From: an uncultured Oscillospiraceae bacterium
Lineage (GTDB): Bacteria; Bacillota; Clostridia; Oscillospirales; Acutalibacteraceae
DNA: 25,723 nucleotides
Assembly (NCBI GenBank): GCA_900547275.1
Contig: URGA01000025.1
Location: forward strand, 1-25,723
Direction of reading: 5' to 3'
Every line of letters begins with the position of its first letter. The first letter of the stretch is position 1. The position numbers and the translations under genes were made by a program. Positions 21,660 through 25,723 of the stretch are shown piece after piece. The notes below the pieces were generated by a model, which was not told the origin of the DNA, did no database searches, and saw nothing but the letters and a program-made list of their open reading frames with translations.

Positions 21660-22931
21660 CTAGTTTTTTGCATAACTGTCTGTAAGATTGAAGCTCTGGG
21701 TCTCAAAATCATAAGTAAACTGCAAAAATGTATATTCTTCGCCGGCGTACTCAAAAATCAACTCGCACAAATTTTGTTCTTTGTCGTAGGTAAATGAAAC
21801 ATCCGCCGGCATCGGCGCTTCCTTTATGGTCATACCTTGACGGATATCCGAATTAGTAAGAACATATCTGTTTTCCGTACTTGATGTTGAATAAAAAATA
21901 CTAAACGGGTTATTCACATTACAGTCGAAACTAACGTATGTTACATCATCTGTACAATCCACATATATAATCATGTACCCCCCAAAATATGAAGGCGTAT
22001 TGCCATAGTAATATTTATACGAACCTTCCGGAAAAACATCTTCAACAGTCCTTTTTATCTCATTTTCATCAGTCGTAATAAATCTGTCAATATTATCTAA
22101 GAACGTTGTTTCATACTGAATGGCATAATTCTTGAAATCTTCAGGGACAAACTTATATCGTGAATAAACTTTAAAAGATGTAATAACAGTAAAGAGAATG
22201 CAAACCACAATCCAAAGGCTCAGCAATACAGCTGTAGTTTTTGAAAACACCAGATCTGTTTTAGTGTTGTTTAAAGATTTGGTTTTTCTTATTATTACCA
22301 ATCCGGCAACATTAATTAGAGACATTACAATAATTGATATAATTATTGTACATTCAACAATCATGTCATAGAAATTTGTTACTGATGGTCTGTAAATAAA
22401 TATATCTGCATAATTAACTCTTTCGTTTGTATAGTAAATAGCCGTGGCAAAATAATAACTGAACGACCAATTTGATAACCAGCCAAAGAGCAGAGCAGAA
22501 ACAAGATTTAATGCTTTCTTTTTCTTCAACCCTATGATAATGTTGAACAACGTAAAAGCGAATGCAAAAGCCGATATAACAAATATCCAAAATTCTGAAA
22601 AATAGATATCAAAAATCGAGCCGTCAAAAAGAGGGTCTACAGGTAGAACGTAATACAATAAATTTAACAACGCTGTGGCTACGGCTAAAAATATATATAA
22701 AGCATTTTTCCTTTTTTCGCCTTTTATCTGAAGATAAAGCTGCTCACCCGCAATATCAGGGTCGCCCATTGCTTCTTCCGCTTTTTCAAGGGCAGCTTCT
22801 TCGTCATAACCAAGCGACTGAAAGTAACTCAACTTTTCATCAATATGGCTTTCAAGTTCATACTTAAGTTCGGCTCTCTCGGTCCCCTGTCCGATATGGG
22901 ACAATACTCTTTCTACATACTTACTATTCAT
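21660..22931 (-). CDS. HAAS-domain (DUF1700-like) multi-pass membrane protein
   Basis: A 423-residue protein counted from ATG 22931. Residues ~1-75 form the HAAS helical domain (ELKYELESHIDEKLSYFQSL, DEEAALEKAEEAMGDPDIAG). About six hydrophobic segments follow, such as NALYIFLAVATALLNLLYYV and FWIFVISAFAFAFTLFNIII, and an extracytoplasmic Tyr-rich C-terminal domain of about 150 residues. Function is unknown; HAAS proteins are commonly co-encoded with PadR regulators. A TTG at 22940 could add three residues, but the ATG, two bases beyond the PadR stop, is more likely and implies coupling. It is a same-architecture counterpart of the frameshifted gene at 17951-20031, although the C-terminal domains differ. 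Confidence 0.85.
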   Translation of the reverse strand: MNSKYVERVLSHIGQGTERAELKYELESHIDEKLSYFQSLGYDEEAALEKAEEAMGDPDIAGEQLYLQIKGEKRKNALYIFLAVATALLNLLYYVLPVDPLFDGSIFDIYFSEFWIFVISAFAFAFTLFNIIIGLKKKKALNLVSALLFGWLSNWSFSYYFATAIYYTNERVNYADIFIYRPSVTNFYDMIVECTIIISIIVMSLINVAGLVIIRKTKSLNNTKTDLVFSKTTAVLLSLWIVVCILFTVITSFKVYSRYKFVPEDFKNYAIQYETTFLDNIDRFITTDENEIKRTVEDVFPEGSYKYYYGNTPSYFGGYMIIYVDCTDDVTYVSFDCNVNNPFSIFYSTSSTENRYVLTNSDIRQGMTIKEAPMPADVSFTYDKEQNLCELIFEYAGEEYTFLQFTYDFETQSFNLTDSYAKN

Positions 22932-22932
22932 A

Positions 22933-23259
22933 TCAGGCAAAACTTAAGACCCTTCCCACCGCGGCTGAATACTCTTTCCACTCCTCTTTCTTCTGCTTGA
23001 GAGCATTTTTGCCTTTGCGTGTAATATGGTAATATTTACGTTTTTTGTTATCCACTTCGACCCAGTAAGATTGAACGTATCCGTTTTGCTCCAGCGAATG
23101 AAGGACGGGATAAAGCGTGCCCTCTTTAAGTGAGAAAACATTTTCAGAACGCGCTTCAAGTTCTTTTACTATTTTATACCCATACATATCCTCGCTTGCA
23201 ATTACAGAAAGAACCAGCGTCTGGGTACTTCCTTTCATCAGTTCTCCGCTAATTTTCAT
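22933..23259 (-). CDS. PadR-family transcriptional regulator, copy 2
   Basis: A 108-residue PadR winged-helix protein: LVLSVIASEDMYGYKIVKEL, SLKEGTLYPVLHSLEQNGYV and KKRKYYHITRKGKNALKQKK match the family and copy 1 at 20031-20357. Differences concentrate at the N-terminal ~15 residues and the C-terminal helix, where PadR ligand binding and dimerisation vary. GGAGTG precedes the ATG. It is co-transcribed with the HAAS gene just downstream and has its own operator. Confidence 0.93.
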   Translation of the reverse strand: MKISGELMKGSTQTLVLSVIASEDMYGYKIVKELEARSENVFSLKEGTLYPVLHSLEQNGYVQSYWVEVDNKKRKYYHITRKGKNALKQKKEEWKEYSAAVGRVLSFA

Positions 23260-23276
23260 ATTATCACTCCTTGATT

Positions 23277-23326
23277 ATACATAGTTTTCCTATGTATATA
23301 GTATCAGATTTAACTTTTTATGTCAA
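23277..23326 (-). promoter_or_regulatory. Promoter and PadR operator of module 2
   Basis: Minus-strand TTGACA (23321-23326) and TACTAT (23298-23303), 17-base spacing. The perfect inverted repeat ATACATAG-N5-CTATGTAT (23277-23297) begins directly after the -10 box and covers the start site. Confidence 0.78.
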
Positions 23327-23370
23327 CATAGAAATAATTAAATAATCCTTTTAGCGCAAATATAAAAAAC

Positions 23371-23395
23371 AAAGCCCGACAAAACTATCGGGCTT
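23371..23395 (-). terminator. Terminator of the SurA-N-like gene
   Basis: AAGCCCGA/TCGGGCTT stem (23372-23379 with 23388-23395), followed on the minus strand by TTGTTTTTTA. Confidence 0.8.
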
Positions 23396-23403
23396 ATAAC
23401 ATA

Positions 23404-24054
23404 TCAATATTTTTCAATTTGAAAATTTTCAGTTCTATAATCAATATAATCTTGTGCTATCTCTTCTCTTAATGTCCAGACTTTACTATACAGTCTTGAA
23501 CTATTTTTACCGCCATCAACCCACTCTTTATATACCTCTTTATATTTTTCGTATTTTTTATTTATATCGTCATTATCACATTTGAAACTTTGACTTAGAA
23601 TTTGTTGTTGTATCTCGTATTGGTATTGAACAGCGGTGGACATATCTAAATGCTCTTTTTTCAAATCTTCGCAAAAAGCATTATTTTCTTCGTTATCGGG
23701 CAAATTCAATTTTTCATATTGGTTGGTAATATAGTCTATTTCCTTATTTTTATCTGCCTTACTTAACGAAAATCCGTCGTCCTCTGCCAGTTGAATAATT
23801 GCCTTTTGCTCAATAGCCTTTTCAAGTGGTTTATTTGTGTGGCTTGAATACTGAATCAAGCACAATTCTTTGTTTGTTATATCAACATTATTAACAGTCG
23901 CAACTACTTTTTCGTCTGCATTCAAATACTCTTTGTGAATATTTTCAAGCGTATACTTACTTGAAGCACTGTTTTGCACTATGAAATAAATTCCAAATAT
24001 TATACCAATAATGCAAATAAAAATCGGAATTGCAATCAAAAATTTTTTCTTCAT
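23404..24054 (-). CDS. Membrane-anchored protein with SurA-N/PrsA-like chaperone domain
   Basis: A 216-residue protein. A basic start (MKKKF) and one hydrophobic helix (about 5-27) anchor it, with the rest outside the membrane. VVATVNNVDITNKELCLIQY, a helical linker and KAIIQLAEDDGFSLSKADKNKEI match the N-terminal domain of SurA/PrsA-type foldases (xVxGxxITxxEL pattern). No parvulin catalytic domain follows, so it is probably a chaperone-like or orphan domain rather than an active prolyl isomerase. There is no lipobox Cys. The ATG at 24054 follows AAAGGTG; a longer form from 24090 lacks a ribosome binding site. It is a single gene with its own terminator. Confidence 0.7.
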   Translation of the reverse strand: MKKKFLIAIPIFICIIGIIFGIYFIVQNSASSKYTLENIHKEYLNADEKVVATVNNVDITNKELCLIQYSSHTNKPLEKAIEQKAIIQLAEDDGFSLSKADKNKEIDYITNQYEKLNLPDNEENNAFCEDLKKEHLDMSTAVQYQYEIQQQILSQSFKCDNDDINKKYEKYKEVYKEWVDGGKNSSRLYSKVWTLREEIAQDYIDYRTENFQIEKY

Positions 24055-24294
24055 ATAAAGCACCTTTGAAAATCGGGTAATGAATATCAATATGTATCAA
24101 AATTACAATTACTTGCATTACTATGAGACCAATTATAACTATCGTTCAAGGAAATAGTAGTACATACAACTCAATATGTCAATATTAAAATATTTTGCCT
24201 CGTGGCTCCGTATTTATCATTCTGTTAAAAACAATTCGTAAACATAAAATAGTCAACAGAAAAAGGAGATTAACACATTAAGTAGGCACTCCTA

Positions 24295-24322
24295 TTGCAA
24301 TTAAAAAATTTTGAGCTATAAT
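24295..24322 (+). promoter_or_regulatory. Probable promoter of the TetR gene
   Basis: TTGCAA (24295-24300) and TATAAT (24317-24322), 16-base spacing, 36 bases upstream of the ATG. The rest of the 24055-24358 gap is AT-rich, and I see no other feature in it. Confidence 0.6.
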
Positions 24323-24358
24323 AGATAATATAACAAGTGTTATTTTATAGGAGAAGTT

Positions 24359-24949
24359 ATGCCTGCCAAGAAACGGATATTTAAAAAAGATATACTTAGC
24401 GCGGCAATAAACGTTATTCGGACAAGCGGGTCTCAGGCGCTGACGGTGCGCAATATCGCTAAAAAACTTTCCTGCTCCACCCAGCCGATTTACTCCGAGT
24501 TCGGCAGTTTTGACGCTCTTAAGGACGAGTTGAGAGTTTACGCGGAAGAAAAATATCTTTGCTTTACTTTTACAAATTACAAAGAATTTGCGACGGCGTT
24601 TCTCGGCTTTGCCAAGAAGGAAAAAGAACTTTTCAAATTCTTATATTTGAGAAAAAGAGAAAACTCGGAAAGTCCCATTGACGATATAAACTATAAAAAA
24701 ACAATTGAACTGCTTTCAAACAATCTTGAAATGGATTACGAAAGCGCAAAAGAGCTTCACAAATGGATGCAGTATTACTGCTATACAACGGGCGTTATGA
24801 TTGCTACCGATTACCGCGACCCTACGGCCGAGGAGATTGGGAAAGAACTTACCGATCTGTATAAAATAATGCTGCGCCATTATAAAAACATACAAAACGA
24901 GGACGAGCTTGACTTCTGGTTAAGCAAGTCCAGAAACTTAATTATATAA
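24359..24949 (+). CDS. TetR/AcrR-family transcriptional regulator
   Basis: A 196-residue TetR-type regulator. The N-terminal DNA-binding domain is typical: KKDILSAAINVIRTSGSQAL, then TVRNIAKKLSCSTQPIYSEF as the helix-turn-helix (about 30-50). The C-terminal helical part has the look of ligand-binding TetR domains, with FLYLRKRENSESPIDDINYK as a loop. AGGAGAAG precedes the ATG. The flavoprotein gene begins 11 bases after its stop, so both are probably one transcript and the flavoprotein a likely target. The ligand is unknown. Confidence 0.9.
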   Translation: MPAKKRIFKKDILSAAINVIRTSGSQALTVRNIAKKLSCSTQPIYSEFGSFDALKDELRVYAEEKYLCFTFTNYKEFATAFLGFAKKEKELFKFLYLRKRENSESPIDDINYKKTIELLSNNLEMDYESAKELHKWMQYYCYTTGVMIATDYRDPTAEEIGKELTDLYKIMLRHYKNIQNEDELDFWLSKSRNLII

Positions 24950-24960
24950 GGAGGAAAACA

Positions 24961-25723
24961 ATGGAAAAAGAAGCATTGAAATCCTATGACGTTGTTGTTA
25001 TAGGCGCCGGCAACGGAGGCCTTGCAGCTGCAATCCGCGTTCTTCAGGGCGGCTATTCATGCCTGCTGCTGGAAAAGCACAATCTGCCCGGCGGATTTGC
25101 CACCAGTTTTAAACGCGGCCGCTTTGAATTTGAGGCAAGTCTTCACGAGTTAAACGACTTCGGTTCTCCCGAAGAGCCCGGCGATATCAGAACTCTGTTT
25201 AGAGATCTCGGAGTTGAAGACAAGATTGAATGGGTAAGAATTCCCGAGGCTTACCATCTTATCACAACAGATAAAAAGTATGACTGCGAAATGCCTTTCG
25301 GCATCAAGGAATTTACCGACAAAATGGAGGAGTATTGCCCCGGCTCAAGGCAATCAGTTACTGAATTCTTTGAGCTTTGCAACGAGGTAAGAGACGCTCA
25401 GACATATTCAAACGAAGTAAACGGAAATACAGATGCAAACTATATGAAGTCTCATTTCCCGAACTTCATTAAAGCAGGCAGTTACTCGGTAAACGAAGTG
25501 TTGGACGCGCTTAATATGCCAAAGAAGGCTCAGGACATTCTAAACGCTTACTGGTGCTATCTCGGAGTTGACTGCGACCGCATGAGTTTCCTTCATTACG
25601 GTTCAATGGTTATCCGCTACATTACCCGCGACGCATGGATGCCGAAAATGCGCTCCCACGAGATCAGCCTTGCAATGGACGAGCGCATCCGAGAGCTGGG
25701 CGGCGATATTTGGTATATGGCTG
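24961..25723 (+). CDS. CrtI/phytoene-desaturase-like FAD-dependent oxidoreductase (runs off window end)
   Basis: Only the first ~254 codons are in the window. The N-terminal Rossmann motif VVVIGAGNGGLAAAIRVLQG, an acidic residue after the second strand (LLLEKHNLPGG) and GGFATSFKRGRFEFEASLHE mark the flavin amine oxidase/phytoene desaturase superfamily. The later HYGSMVIRYITRDAWMPKM region is family-like. Relatives act as desaturases, retinol saturases or fatty-acid hydratase-like enzymes, so the substrate cannot be named. A strong AAGGAGGA site fixes the start. It is coupled with the TetR gene upstream. Confidence 0.85.
   Translation, partial: MEKEALKSYDVVVIGAGNGGLAAAIRVLQGGYSCLLLEKHNLPGGFATSFKRGRFEFEASLHELNDFGSPEEPGDIRTLFRDLGVEDKIEWVRIPEAYHLITTDKKYDCEMPFGIKEFTDKMEEYCPGSRQSVTEFFELCNEVRDAQTYSNEVNGNTDANYMKSHFPNFIKAGSYSVNEVLDALNMPKKAQDILNAYWCYLGVDCDRMSFLHYGSMVIRYITRDAWMPKMRSHEISLAMDERIRELGGDIWYMA

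Overview
The window reads as chromosomal DNA of an AT-rich, low-GC Gram-positive anaerobe, most likely a gut Clostridia/Oscillospirales (Ruminococcaceae-like) bacterium. This rests on several traits: strong AGGAGG-type ribosome binding sites, a tRNA-Trp T-box, a type III glutamine synthetase, a glutamate synthase split into three genes, PadR/HAAS modules, a dlt-like operon and an ANTAR regulator next to glutamine synthetase. The species cannot be named from sequence alone. No CRISPR array, rRNA or intact insertion sequence was seen.

Nitrogen block (1-6664). A divergent pair of transcription units shares one intergenic region. On the minus strand is glnN (type III glutamine synthetase, cut by the window edge). 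On the plus strand is a five-gene operon: three split glutamate synthase subunits, a short type I glutamine synthetase, and an ANTAR RNA-binding antiterminator with a degenerate receiver domain. Each divergent promoter is followed at once by a strong terminator hairpin. Both hairpins carry a similar candidate ANTAR loop, so the last gene of the operon probably controls read-through into both units.

Tryptophan block (6665-8473). A complete T-box leader with a UGG specifier and a UGGC acceptor-pairing bulge controls a lone TrpB2-type tryptophan synthase beta gene; no trpA is seen.

Envelope block (8474-16533). A minus-strand OmpR-type response regulator and sensor kinase pair lies divergent to a five-gene dlt-like operon: adenylation enzyme, PLP-dependent decarboxylase, carrier protein, MBOAT acyltransferase and SGNH protein. 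The decarboxylase is not part of canonical dltABCD. The adenylation pocket also differs from DltA at two positions. I propose that an amino acid is loaded on the carrier, possibly decarboxylated there as in the BtrJ/BtrK/BtrI route, and then moved to a surface glycopolymer. This is the best candidate for an undescribed system.

Accessory region (16534-24358). It holds small membrane proteins of unknown function, a probable gene remnant, and two paralogous PadR-HAAS modules. Their promoters have matching operator geometry, and the first effector gene looks frameshifted in a T run. Between them lie tRNA-Thr(CGU) with a duplicated, rearranged tail enclosing a two-hairpin palindrome, pncC/cinA, and tRNA-Pro(GGG). 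A membrane-anchored SurA-N-like protein follows. The window ends with a TetR regulator and a CrtI/phytoene-desaturase-like FAD oxidoreductase that runs off the edge.
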